This document shows positions 13,323-24,604 of a stretch of DNA of 64,000 nt, in pieces. Position 1 is the first letter of the stretch. Each line of letters starts with the position of its first letter. Source of the stretch: Anthoceros angustus (taxonomy: Eukaryota; Streptophyta; Anthocerotopsida; Anthocerotales; Anthocerotaceae); the NCBI GenBank assembly GCA_010909165.1, contig VJWM01000119.1, forward strand, positions 558,001 to 622,000, read 5' to 3'. The notes under the pieces were generated by a model. It ran no database searches. It saw only the letters and a program-made list of their open reading frames with translations, and was not told the origin of the DNA. The position numbers and the translations under genes are program-made.

Positions 13323-16300
13323 ATGGAGGCGGAGGAGGCCAGAGCTACTACTGTTATGACAGTGTTCAGCGACCACTCGAGGATAGCACATTGGGACAAC
13401 ATTCGGGCTATGGGGCAGAAATTGACGGATGACGGTGGAAGGCTCCGAGAGCTGACGGAGGGCAGTCTGGACGGTAAGATTGGCGCGGATAAGGAGAGGG
13501 ATAGGGACCAGGAGCGCGACAGGCAGGCGGATGAAATGCCGGGCGGGGCGGACAAGGATGAGGCGCCCGGGCATGCGGATGACAAGGAGAGGCATGCGGA
13601 GAAGGAGGCTGACAAGAACGAGCGTCCCAAGGAGAAGCACAAGGACGCGGGGAAGGAGAAGAGCAAGGAGAGGAGCTTGAAGCGGGACAGGGAGGAGCGG
13701 GATGCTCCCGGGCCTGCAGACGGGAACGGGGTAATTGAAGAATATGAGGGTGAAAGAAAGCGGGGGAGGGAGGCGGAGGAGCGCAAGGCTGTGGACGAGA
13801 AGAAGCACCACAAGGAGCATAAGGAGAGCAGGGAGCACAAGGAGGAGATCGGTCATGACGGCGAGGAGCGGGAGCCAATTGCCAACACCGGCATCCAGCA
13901 GAAGAGGAGGATGCGAGCGCGGCAATCTCAGCAAGCTGCAACCGCTTCACGATCGCGCCTTCGGACTAAAGATCTTGACGGGTAGGTGCTCCTCACCTGA
14001 ACACACTCTTTTGCGGTAGTTACCACGTCTCTGTAAGCGGGTCCTGGCCAGGGTAAGGCCAGGCGCCTGCATCAGTCGCTGCCGTCCTAGGTAGGTCATT
14101 TTGCCACTTCATCGTCTCGCTTATCGGGTGCAGTTTGTGCAAGTTCCGTTGCTGCACTGTATTGAGTCGCTGTGGTGGGGGTGTTTGTGTTGCAGGTCGT
14201 CGCAAGGTGTGTATCGAGAGCTCCGAGCTTCCAGTCTCTTCTTTTTTTCTTTTTCTGTTTTGAGCAGGCAGCCTGTGGCTTTCTGCGGGTCGTTTTACTG
14301 CTTAGCGCTTACGCTGCCTGGTTTGGGTGCAGCTCGTCAGGAAACCTCAGCTATTGTTTATAAGGTTGGAGAAGGATTGCCCGAGCTTGAAAGACTGCGA
14401 TCTGATTACCAGGCTAGCCTTGCTGTCAGAAGCGGTGACAGCTCAAGCCTTGGTCCAACCGTTGAAATCCGCATTGCTCCAGAGCTGGCTACTACGTCCA
14501 ACAAGCAGGTACAGACGCATGCATTGTTGGGTTTTTGTGCAATGTTGTACTTTTGTTGGAAGCACCATTTCGGATGGGTGACCGTTGTTGTCGATTACGG
14601 TTGGGGTGACTTTCTCTGCTTCTTGTAAGATGACTACGGCTGGTATGACACATGCTTTGTTTCACCTGTCAGGTGCGAGGAAGCCAGCTGTGGGGAACAG
14701 ATATTTACACTGATGACTCGGACATTGTTGCAGGTAGTGATGTAAAAAAAACCCTAAGCTCACTAACCATGAGACCTTTTGTTAGCCAACAGAGTTGTTT
14801 TTGTCTGGAAGTGTCCTCGTAGCTTGTAGTCTCTTTCTTGCCCACCTTTCTGTTGGTCCTCTTCGGGTCCTTTTTAAGTTGTGGATGATGTTGGGCTTGA
14901 CAGTTCTCATGCATACGGGGTACTATACCCCAGTTGCCAGTCCTCCCCCTCCATCCTTCACGGAGTTGCGAGCTACTATCCGCGTTCTTCCTCCTCAAGA
15001 CTGTAAGAAGTCGTCACCTTTTTTATTTTCATTTCTGGATTACAAACTGTTGTTGGGTGGATTAGGATGGGCTGCTGAGCTTTATTGGGATGAATGGAAG
15101 CATGCAAAGTTGGGTGGGACTGAAGGATAGCTTGTTTTTGCAGGCTACATTTCTACTTTGAGGAACTGCCTCAGATCTCGAGCTTGGGGTGCTGCAAGTA
15201 TGTGCAGCTACAAGGTTGAAGGATGCCGTGCTTTAAAGGTAAACAGTCCAATACCGCATAGCGTAGACAATGTATCTCGATTAACTCTCAACGGTCATGA
15301 TGGTCAATCAAGAAGGAGATGTCACATCAAAGGGTCTCATATTTTCCATGGTTTTTTTTGCAGGCTGCAGGTGAGTTTACAGATCTATCACCCTGCTTAA
15401 CTCGTCTTCCTGCTGCTGCACCTACACTGTCAATTGCAGCCACAGAACGGACAGTCACAACAAGAGCGTCCTCTGTAAGATTTCTGCTAAGACAGGGTTT
15501 CCCTATGCGCCAAAATAAAGCAGTGCAAATAGCTCAGTTGAGGCTGTGCTTGTAGATGGTATTTTGATTTGATCTCTCTTTATCATCATGTTGCTAAGCT
15601 CGTAATGTGTTGGCCTACCATCCAGAGCTCGTATCGACAACAAAGATACATACAAGAGGTTACTGTTCAGTACAACCTCCTTAATGAGCCCTGGTATGTG
15701 CCTCTGTCCCAAACTGGATGTCACTTGAGTCCTGGTTGAAAGGTTTGTCAGATCTATGGCTGAACTATTTTGTGATCCAGGTTAAAGTACAACATGAACT
15801 ACGTGGCAGATAAGGGCTTAAAAAATTCGATGTTCACGTCTGCGCGACTGAAGAAAGGAGAGGTGCTCTATGTCGAGACTCGTTCACATAGGTAAGAGAT
15901 GTATGCCAGAGCTTTGTCAGTCCCAAATAGATCTGGTCGTTATCAGAGGCGAGGGAATGGTGGGGCTTGATATCTGAATGACATCTGAGTGTGCACGAGT
16001 TAACACAAGCTTTTGCTGTAGGTTTGAGTTATCGTACGAGGGTGATAGCACGACAGGTGTGATTACTGCACCGTCTGGGCAACCTGCCCATGACAAGGGG
16101 AAAGAAAAGGGGCATGAGAAGCACGAGAAACTCAACGGGGAAGCCCATCATGAACTTTACAAATGGGCAAAATGCAAGACTTGCTTGCCTCTGAACGTTA
16201 TGATGGCCATGGGACTGCCACTTCCTTCGGCTTACGTCGAGGTGAGAAAGTGATTGTTGTCAATGCAGCAGCGTGAAACTGTGGCATATCTCTAAGCTTC

Positions 16301-16438
16301 TCTGTGTTGGTTGGCTAGGTTTTGCATGATGGCTTGCGTTGGGAGGAAGTTCAGTGGTCCCAAACAAGCGTCTGGGTGCGAGAAAAGGAATATGTACTCG
16401 CTAGGGCCCAATTCTTGTCCTCCAAGAACAAAAACTAA
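13323..16438 (+). CDS. HDC1: HDC1 homologue, Rxt3-type subunit of the Sin3/HDA histone deacetylase complex
   Basis: The family scaffolds plant RPD3-type histone deacetylase complexes in the nucleus. The first exon (13323-13981) encodes a long charged Lys/Glu/Asp/Arg-rich segment, as in Arabidopsis HDC1. The conserved Rxt3 region follows in small exons: about 14336-14508 (IVYKVGEGLPEL, PTVEIRIAPEL), 14673-14733 (GSQLWGTDIYTDDSDIVA), 14904-15002 (VLMHTGYYTPVASPPPP), 15144-15238 (RSRAWGAASMCSYKVE), 15364-15474, 15626-15693 (VTVQYNLLNEPW), 15781-15891 (ADKGLKNSMFTSARLKKGE), 16022-16241 and 16319-16438 (WEEVQWSQTSVWV, stop TAA). Phases join cleanly from 14673 onward. The join between exon 1 and the 14336 exon is unsettled: a small exon near 14200 may lie between. 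The start may be further upstream. Introns are 77-170 bases. The gene is convergent with the reductase-like gene downstream. Confidence 0.88.
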
Positions 16439-16721
16439 GTACCTAACCCTTGCCAAGAGCCTGTTCTTTTGCCCACATTTTCGAGCAAATCCTTTGTGTG
16501 GGCTCAAGAACATCTTCTTCCTCAGCTTCTGGCTTCTTCTCATCAGTCCACCCCCTGAACACCTACTCCCAAATGGGATCATTTATATAAGATGTAGCAG
16601 CCCCCTTCATTAGTTCTCGCCCGATGCCCGCAAAGACCAGGTTTGGCTGCATTGCATCGACGCAGTCACTCAAGCGTACGTACGTATTTGTTTGTGCGCA
16701 AAGAGACGGTAGAAGCGGAGA

Positions 16722-18378
16722 TTATGTGACGAGCTCTCGTCTGTTGCACAATGCGGTAGATATACACGAGCTTGGCGAGACGACCAAATTGTAAGAGATG
16801 GAAAGGAATTCCTCGGCTATAGAAGGATGTATCCCAACAGTCTGGTCGAAATCTGGCTTGCGAGCGCCCAGGCAGACCATGTCCACCCACTACCGCCCAC
16901 CATATGCACGCCCACCACTCTGTCCGAGCTACCATCCACCACCAGCTTGATCATCGCCTTGTCGTCGCGATCCGACAGGCTGTCCTCCAGCGGGCTCACC
17001 CTGTTGGTGTAGAAGCGCACATTCTTCCCGAAACTGGCGAGGACCTCGGCGTCCCCGAGCCCAACAGTGACGGCCTCCGGGTACCAGCTCACCGCGGCCG
17101 GGATCGCCTCCACTCGCACACCAGAGACAGCGGTCGAGGGCGACCCCGAATCCTGCTGCTCCCCGTCCTGGCCCGCGAACTGGTCGTCCGCGAAGGCCGG
17201 CCCTGCGCCACAGCCAGGGGCGTGAACTGCATCCACCTGGGTTGCATGCAGTCGCCCAGCGCGAAGATGTTGCCCTGCGACGTCGGGCTGTGGTCGTCCA
17301 CGGTGACGCAGCAGCGCGACACCCCCACCCCTGCCGCCTCCAGACCCAGGCCCCCGATGTTGGGCAGCCGCAGCATCCCGTCCAGGACGGTGTCCACCCG
17401 CAGCGTCCTGCGCTGCTCCTCCTCCTGAAGCTCGCCACCGCCCACCGAACCCACCACTACCTCCAGAAGCCTGCATCCCCCGTCCTCCTCAACCTCCCGG
17501 ATCTCCTCCGCCTTGCACCTGTTCAAGACGGTGATGCCGCGCTTGGTGATGCCGTCCGCGACGCCCTGGCAGAGGTCCTGGTCGAAGGTGGCCAGCACGC
17601 TCCCCTCCTGCACGACGTGGGTCACCCTGGCGCCCAGGTTGTGCATGATCCAACCCAGCTTGACGGCGATGTAGTCCCCGCCCATGACCGCCATCTCCCG
17701 CGGCTGCTACGCTAGGGAGAAGAGCTCGCTGGAGGTAACTGCCCGGGATCACGTCGTGGGGCACCGGGCTGGCGCCCACGGCGATGAGGATGGTGTCGGC
17801 AGTCACCTCCGAGCCGCCCACCTCCACCGTGTGGGCGTTGATGAAGGTGGCCCGACCCCGGAGCAGCTCTACTCCTGCCTTCTCCAGCGCCTGCCAGTGC
17901 ACCTGGCTCAGCCGGCGAGTCTCCTGCTCTTTGGCCGCGGCCAGTCGGACTTCAGACTGCAGTCCTCCTGCACCTGGCTCCACCCGTAGCTCACTGCATC
18001 CCGGCATGCTTCAGGGAACTTGGCTGCGAACGTCATGAGCTTCTCAGGGACGCATCCCCGCATCACGCACGTCCCTCCTACTGACTCCTGCTCCGCCAAG
18101 GCCACCCTGTAGCCTCGCCTCACTACCCGCTTGGCTGCAGCCAGGCCTCCCTGGCCCCCACCCACCACCAGCAGGTGGTATTTGTACTGAGCATGGACGG
18201 CTGGCCTCGCCGTCGACACCTTGGAGCCCATCGTCACCAAAAGCTGTCGCAAGAAAGCTCCCGCCTCCTGCTTGATTTGGACTGCGAGCCAAGACTGGTC
18301 CAAAATCACAGCAGCCAATGCCCAAAACAACCACTTACACAGATTGTAAGAAATCCACCAAGCCACCACGGAGGACAT
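16722..18378 (-). pseudogene. Glutathione-reductase-like pyridine nucleotide-disulfide oxidoreductase, frame broken
   Basis: Enzymes of this family move electrons from NAD(P)H through FAD to an active-site cysteine pair. On the minus strand an N-terminal hydrophobic segment (from 18378; alternative Met at 18231) precedes the FAD site VVGGGQGG. Next comes the redox motif GGTCVMRGCVPEK, which resembles the glutathione reductase active site. In other frames follow an IAVGASP segment, MGGDYIAVKLGWIMHNLGA, the second FAD site NIFALGDCMQ, and the C-terminal VGIHPSIAEEF with its His, ending at TAA 16722. The reading frame changes near 17965, 17735, 17230 and 16870, and an in-frame TAG interrupts the segment just before MAVMGGDYI. 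No introns are evident. It is either a decayed or retro-copied pseudogene, or an intact gene spoiled by assembly indels. Substrate cannot be told; a mercuric or dihydrolipoamide reductase relative is the alternative. Confidence 0.75.
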
Positions 18379-18617
18379 GGAATCAGGTCGGAACTAAAGC
18401 GGAGAGGCACATACTGCAGTCCACGTCTTCAGACTTCCCCCGGAGACAAGTGTCCGAAGACAAGTCAGGTCAGTGACTGAAATTCACTTTTTATTACAAA
18501 GCTTGAAACATTCGAAATTTCACTTGGAAAGCTTCTAGCCAGCATGTTCTGGTCGGACTGCATCCAGTAGACGCGCCAGCCCAAAAAATTGGGTATACGT
18601 AGGTACTTGTTTAAACA

Positions 18618-20763
18618 CTACACCACAAAGTCTGCGTCGTTCACCTCCATTATTCTGTGGATGCCAATGGGTTTAGCGTAGGTCGAAAATCGGTTTCCCT
18701 CAATGTACCTGCGCAGTGAAACGCTCAGTATGAGGTCGGGCCACAAGTAACTGAGATACAAAACGACACACGAGTAGTCTGTACTCACATTTCCCTCAGC
18801 ATTGGGTGGGAATAGAAAGCAGAATCTAGCCGCCCAGATAAGGCGTTGTCGTTCAGGTACCTGGAAAGGGGTATGTTTATCAGCCATGAAAGAGTGAGCC
18901 CGGTGCGTTTGTCAACCAGCACTGGAACGAGCGATCACTTACAGGTACGTGAGGCGAGGTAGACTAGCCAATGCGGCAGGCACTGGTCCGACTAGCTTGT
19001 TGGAAGAAAGATATCTGGCAGAAACGGAAAACAGTTAGTACTCGCTGGTGTTGCCTAAGAGATATTGTCTAAGATAGAAATTTACATAATCTCTAGGTTC
19101 TTGAGATTTGCAAGTTGGTCGGGAATTCCTCCTGTGAACCAGTTGTCATTTATGTACCTGAAAGCAAGTTGAGAATTCCATAAGTCCAGACTAAATCTAA
19201 TGTTCCCTTCAAAAAGTCATATCGCAAAAGCAGGTTCCGTAAAAACTCACAGGTATCGCAGAGCCGGAAAGCAGCCCTCCTCGGCAATAAGTTCTCTGAT
19301 TGTACCTACGAGATGGTTGTTACTAACATCCCTACAGAACAGAGGTTACGTGAGCTCGGTGATTCCACATCGAAGAAGTCAGAGATGAGCATGTCACCTG
19401 CTACTGGAAAAAACCAGCAGTTGCAAGGTGCGTCATGGCTTACAAATGTTTCAGGAGAGGTAGCCTCCCCAGCTCCGTGGGGATTTGACCGCTGAGCTTG
19501 TTTTCATGCAGCCAGAGATACTCTAGATTTGTCAGCTTCCCAAGCTCCGGGGGGATCGGTCCCTTCAGATTGTTGAAGCTTAGGAAACTGCACATCCGAG
19601 CAACTTAACTTAGACCCAGGGCCTGGTAGGATGTCACAATAAAGAAAATGCCGACACTACTCATTCCAATCACTCACAGGTTTTTCAAATTGGTTAGCTC
19701 TCCAATCTGAGGTGGGATTCCATCCTGCAACTTGTTCATCCTCAAGTTCCTGGATGGAAGAACGGCGATTGAAAGTCATCAATAAGCAAAGACGACATCC
19801 TGAAATTTAGGTCCAAAAACAGAATGTAGTGAAAATTCTTTAGAGGCAAGCTCACAATCGAGGCAAGCCTCCACGTTGATCCACCATGACTACTATGTGC
19901 CCCTATGACAAGGCTCATGCAAGACTGTATTAACTCGAAGAGCCAGAGTTGAGGCAACACAACAAAAGAGGTCCCTTGCACTAAGAGAGGGTCTCAAATC
20001 CTTTCAAAGATGGGAGAAGTACTCACAGGGTTTCCAATTGCTTCAATTGCCCAATCTGCGGTGGAATAGGACCAGTAAGTTTGTTTCCATGGAGATCCCT
20101 GTCGCACAAAAAAAAGAAGTTCCTCTCAAACCTGGATACCCCAGCTTGGCGACCAAAAAGCAATGCACCAAAAGAAGAGGCGCGGAGACTCACAGTCTCT
20201 TCAGATCCAGGAGATTAGTCACCGCCACCGGAAACGCGCCCCATATTGCTGCCTGAATCAGCTCCCTGGAGCAGAGATGCATGCATCAGAACCCCCTGGC
20301 TCTCCCGATCTGCGAGTCTGCATTGCCCGCAAGTCCATCCACATGTCCAGAAAACTCACAACTCGACAACCACGCGACGGAAACCCGGCTTTGCTGGGGA
20401 ACAAGTTACCCCGGCCCACGGGGCAACGTCATCATCGCCGCAAGGATCACTATTCACAAGCCAAGCAGCTGACACTTTCCAGCCAACCGACGCCTTGATG
20501 GCATTCAGCGCCTTGACTGCAACAACGAGCACGCGGAGAAAAAATGTGAGAAGACCAAAGACCTAATTTCCACCCGTCGCCACTATCACTAGATCCGATC
20601 CGCCCTCAGCTGCCAGACGAAGATCCACAAGGCAGAAGCGATGAAGACGATGGTCATGGTCCTTACTGTCACGCTTGAGAGTCTTGCCGAGGCAGCTGGA
20701 AGCGGAAGACAGGAGCAGCAGAGCCAGCAGCAGCTGGGGAAGGCATCCGCCAACACCGGCCAT
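18618..20763 (-). CDS. Secreted leucine-rich-repeat protein, 333 aa, 11 exons
   Basis: Exons (minus): 20763-20667, 20516-20360, 20265-20194, 20098-20027, 19749-19678, 19587-19444, 19331-19251, 19157-19086, 19014-18943, 18860-18789 and 18708-18618. All junctions are GT-AG and in phase, giving 1002 coding bases. The product has a signal peptide ([20 protein letters not shown]), an N-terminal cap with DPCGDDD...WAGVTC, then about ten plant-type LRRs ([32 protein letters not shown]) and a C-terminal cap ([15 protein letters not shown], ending in DFVV). No membrane segment or kinase follows, so it is likely apoplastic. It belongs to a conserved single-copy-like plant LRR family with the same caps. 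Six exons are exactly 72 bases (one 24-residue LRR each), one is 144 and one is 81. Function unknown. Confidence 0.92.
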
Positions 20764-21903
20764 GGCCAGATGCGCTTTTTCTGTGCTCCGATCTCACCGC
20801 ATTGTCTGCCTTCGAGCCACGCATCCAGCCGTGGCCGCTCGCTCAGCATGCACTCTACTTCGCTCCGCTTCCTAACACGCACACCGTGCGTTCCAACAAC
20901 AACTTATTAGGTCCTACTGCAGTCAAGACTCGAGGTCACAGCGGGACCGGCTGTATCCGGTCACCTGACGGGTTGCCACATTCATGGCCTTTCATGCCCG
21001 GGGCCGAGAATGTGTTTCCTTGTAGATCTCCGTCTCCTCCTCCTTTGCAATGCTCGCTTCTCTTCACGCTCAAAATATTCTTGTGCGTGTTTTCACTCCT
21101 CGTGTGCTGCCGCCTGGTGCGAGCTCTTCCGGTAGCCTTTTGCAACCATAGCAGAAATGAGTGCAAGAATGTGCTTCCTGATGCTTTTGTGTTGCTGTTC
21201 TGCTGCATGGCTCTTGCTGGCTGACATGTGAAATTTGAGGTTATTTGGGGAGCATTTGGTAGAGCTCCTGAGGTTCTCTTTCTTGTTTCTTGTGGATTCC
21301 TCGGGGTTTTACTAAATCTTTCTGAAATATACCGTATGAGGAGACGATTCAGGACACCAGGAACCGGATATGCGTGATGTTAATCCTTTGTCGTCTTTCC
21401 AGTTGCCATTTCTTGCGAGTTGATCGCAACTGTTTTTTCTGCCGACTTTGGCTGCTACCGTATTTAAGCGGGGTCTTGGTCGCAAGGTTCTTTTGATATG
21501 AACGGCTTTCTTCATCTTGAATGCCTGGAAAGGCGAACTGAGTGGTCGTGAGATTGACGTCAGTCGTTTGGCCTTCTTGTTCCAAACGCTGCCTGTGAAA
21601 CTTGGGCAGGTGGTTCACCTTTGTCTGGCAGCCCTCTGTTCCTAAGATTTTTTTTTTATTCGCTGGTGCTTGTAGGTCTCAGCAGCTCTGTTTAGGTCTG
21701 GATGGCGATAGGCGGAGATGCGGGAGATTGCAAGGACTAGTTGAACTCAGTCTCCCTTTTCAAAAATCCGACTCTTGCAGGATAGGGAACTGATCGAAGC
21801 GAGCGCTTTTGAGTATCAAGTTTCGTCTGAGCTAAGAGCAACAGGAAGAGGCATCGAGTATCGATCTTGTAGAAGGCAAGTTGGTGAAAGGAGACAGCTG
21901 GCG
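20764..21903. promoter_or_regulatory. Divergent intergenic region between the LRR and CUE genes
   Basis: The two genes point away from each other across 1.14 kb, which must contain both promoters and the 5' leaders. A likely leader intron of the CUE gene ends at about 21780 (CTCTTGCAG). No TATA box at a convincing distance could be assigned. Confidence 0.4.
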
Positions 21904-24408
21904 ATGTCTGCATTAGTCTGTGGCAAGCGTTCGTTTCTGGAGGACACGGCGTATGGGGCTCCACCCTGTGCAAAGCGGATGCGCTATGGGAACTTACCCG
22001 CTCGATTCTCAGGCGAGACTGTGACTGGTTTCGACGAGGAAGCTACAGTGTCATGTGATCAACCCTTGGTGAATGGCTCGAAGGAGCAACTTCTTGCTCA
22101 TTTGAAGGGGCTCTTCCCGACCATGGATGGACAGGTAGCGTATACTTCTCGTGTGCAGTTGGTCTCCCTAAAGTGAGAAGCCTTGCATTTGGAGGGTTGT
22201 ATTCCATTGTTTTTTCAATCGCCAGCTGAATTCAGAATATTGTCTGCTTGGTGAGCTCGACTGAAATATCGATGTCAGCATTGTAATAGATTGGGTTGAC
22301 ACCAAGCATCACCAGCAATTGGTGAGTTGGCACATGCAGTCAGTAATTGAAGTATTTGGCTGGTTTACATGGCAACCCAGCTCCTGGAGGGAGTCCTAAG
22401 GTCTTCTGGCTACGACATACGAACTGCTGTTGACAGACTCAGCATTCTGTCATCAGGCTCAGAGAGAAACCAGTCTCACATCGATACAGACTCCCCATCG
22501 ACCTCTCAAGATGGTAAGAGCGATTTGAGTATACGTGTCCCTCCAGTTTTTGGAGTTCCCAGTCATGCCTTCACAAGTTTTTGTTGCATCTTGCTACACA
22601 TAATCTGTGTTTGCTGCACGTTCGCGCATGGTGTCTTCCCTGTCATGGTCTTTTCGTACACAAGTCGAACTCAAGCCTCCTAAATCTTGCTGGCTTACAA
22701 ACTGTACAAACAGAAGGAAGGATTGGGCCGACTTGTTTATGAAGGAGATGCTGAGTGCATCTGACATGTCGGATGCAAGGGCGCAGCTAAACGGTTGCTT
22801 GAGGCTTTTGAGAAGGCCATGGCATCCCGGTCAGAGTCTGCAGCGGAGGCCCTTCAAAAGGTATGAAGGTGTAGGCAGCTCGTAAGTTGTCTGTTCCTCT
22901 TTCCCAACATACATGCAGGCTCTAACCATGAACCGATCACAGGAGAATTCAACAATGAAAGAGCAACTACATGTACTTTTGCGGGAAAATCATGTCTTAA
23001 AACGAGCTGTTGCAATACAACACGAAAGGCGTCAGGGTGAGCAAGAAAATGTGCGGCAGAAGTGGAGCATCTGAAGCAGCTGCTTTCTCACCAACAGGAG
23101 CATGTTCGAGCACTGGAGGTATTCTGAAGTTGTTGGCATAGAAATTCTGTTTGCTTCAGTGTCATGTGATCAACCCTTGGTGAATGGCTCGAAGGAGCAA
23201 CTTCTTGCTCATTTGAAGGGCTCTTCCGACCATGGATGGACAGGTAGCGTATACTTCTCGTGTGCAGTTGGTCTCCCTAAAGTGAGAAGCCTTGCATTTG
23301 GAGGGTTGTATTCCATTGTTTTTCAATCGCCAGCTGAATTCAGAATATTGTCTGCTTGGTGAGCTCGACTGAAATATCGATGTCAGCATTGTAATAGATT
23401 GGGTTGACACCAAGCATCACCAGCAATTGGTGAGTTGGCACATGCAGTCAGTAATTGAAGTATTTGGCTGGTTTACATGGCAACCCAGCTCCTGGAGGAG
23501 TCCTAAGGTCTTCTGGCTACGACATACGAACTGCTGTTGACAGACTCAGCATTCTGTCATCAGGCTCAGAGAGAAACCAGTCTCACATCGATACAGACTC
23601 CCCATCGACCTCTCAAGATGGTAAGAGCGATTTGAGTATACGTGTCCCTCCAGTTTTTGGAGTTCCCAGTCATGCCTTCACAAGTTTTTGTTGCATCTTG
23701 CTACACATAATCTGTGTTTGCTGCACGTTCGCGCATGGTGTCTTCCCTGTCATGGTCTTTTCGTACACAAGTCGAACTCAAGCCTCCTAAATCTTGCTGG
23801 CTTACAAACTGTACAAACAGAAGGAAGGGATTGGGCCGACTTGTTTATGAAGGAGATGCTGAGTGCATCTGACATGTCGGATGCAAGGGCGCGAGCTAAA
23901 CGGTTGCTTGAGGCTTTTGAGAAGGCCATGGCATCCCGGTCAGAGTCTGCAGCGGAGGCCCTTCAAAAGGTATGAAGGTGTAGGCAGCTCGTAAGTTGTC
24001 TGTTCCTCTTTCCCAACATACATGCAGGCTCTAACCATGAACCGATCACAGGAGAATTCAACAATGAAAGAGCAACTACATGTACTTTTGCGGGAAAATC
24101 ATGTCTTAAAACGAGCTGTTGCAATACAACACGAAAGGCGTCAGGGTGAGCAAGAAAAATGTGCGGCAGAAGTGGAGCATCTGAAGCAGCTGCTTTCTCA
24201 CCAACAGGAGCATGTTCGAGCACTGGAGGTATTCTGAAGTTGTTGGCATAGAGAAATTCTGTTTGCTTCAGTGTCATTGAGCACTTACGCTTACTGAGCT
24301 GTCTACGCTTTCACCTTGCAGTTGAACAACTATGCTCTCAATGTCCATTTGAGACAATTTCAAGTCGGAAACGCACTCATGGAGCGATTCCACCCGGATG
24401 TGTTCTAG
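21904..24408 (+). CDS. CUE-domain protein gene with internal tandem exon duplication
   Basis: CUE domains bind ubiquitin. The expected product (266 aa) comes from exon 1 21904-22134 (MSALVCGKRSFLED..., first CUE helix LLAHLKGLFPTMDGQ), exon 2 22381-22513 (LRSSGYDIRTAVDRLSIL, rest of CUE), exon 3 23821-23969 (DWADLFMKEMLSASDMSDAR), exon 4 24028-24228 (coiled coil, LLRENHVLKRAVAIQHERR) and exon 5 24322-24408 (LNNYALNVHLRQ... FHPDVF). This matches the plant 'ubiquitin system component CUE' family with its FHPDVF C-terminus. Bases 22046-23156 are duplicated at 23157-24268, so most of exon 1's end and exons 2-4 are present twice. Copy 1 of exon 3 (near 22720) and copy 2 of exon 2 (near 23500) each lack one G, so neither copy alone reads through but together they do. 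Confidence 0.8.
22046..24268. repeat. 1.11 kb direct tandem duplication within the CUE gene
   Basis: Unit 1 is 22046-23156 (1111 bases), unit 2 is 23157-24268 (1112 bases). The junction and both outer edges share the nine bases CAGTGTCAT (22046, 23157, 24269), consistent with microhomology-mediated duplication. The units differ mainly by single-base length changes in G, C or A runs. Confidence 0.9.
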
Positions 24409-24604
24409 ATTGGCCATCGTCGTTCAGTTCCAACAATCCCTAAATAGGGCTTGGCAGCAACTTGCACGGTCGAGTACACAGATTTTGTTCCTGGAGTAGC
24501 TAAGCCATCGGGCAAGCATTGAATCGTCAAGTCAAGTCTACTCTTAATGTAAACCTCCCTCCTTTACCTCGACCCCATGTCCGTCATCGGTACGAGATGG
24601 TGAG

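Noticed and set aside
13250-13985. Several long open frames on both strands over the first HDC1 exon (Arg-rich plus frame, Ser/Leu and Pro-rich minus frames)
   Set aside because: They are shadows of one low-complexity charged exon; only the Lys/Glu-rich plus frame continues into conserved Rxt3 exons.
16817-17476. Three overlapping long minus frames as separate genes, and long plus frames opposite them
   Set aside because: The minus pieces are successive parts of one reductase across frameshifts; the plus frames are GC-rich shadows.
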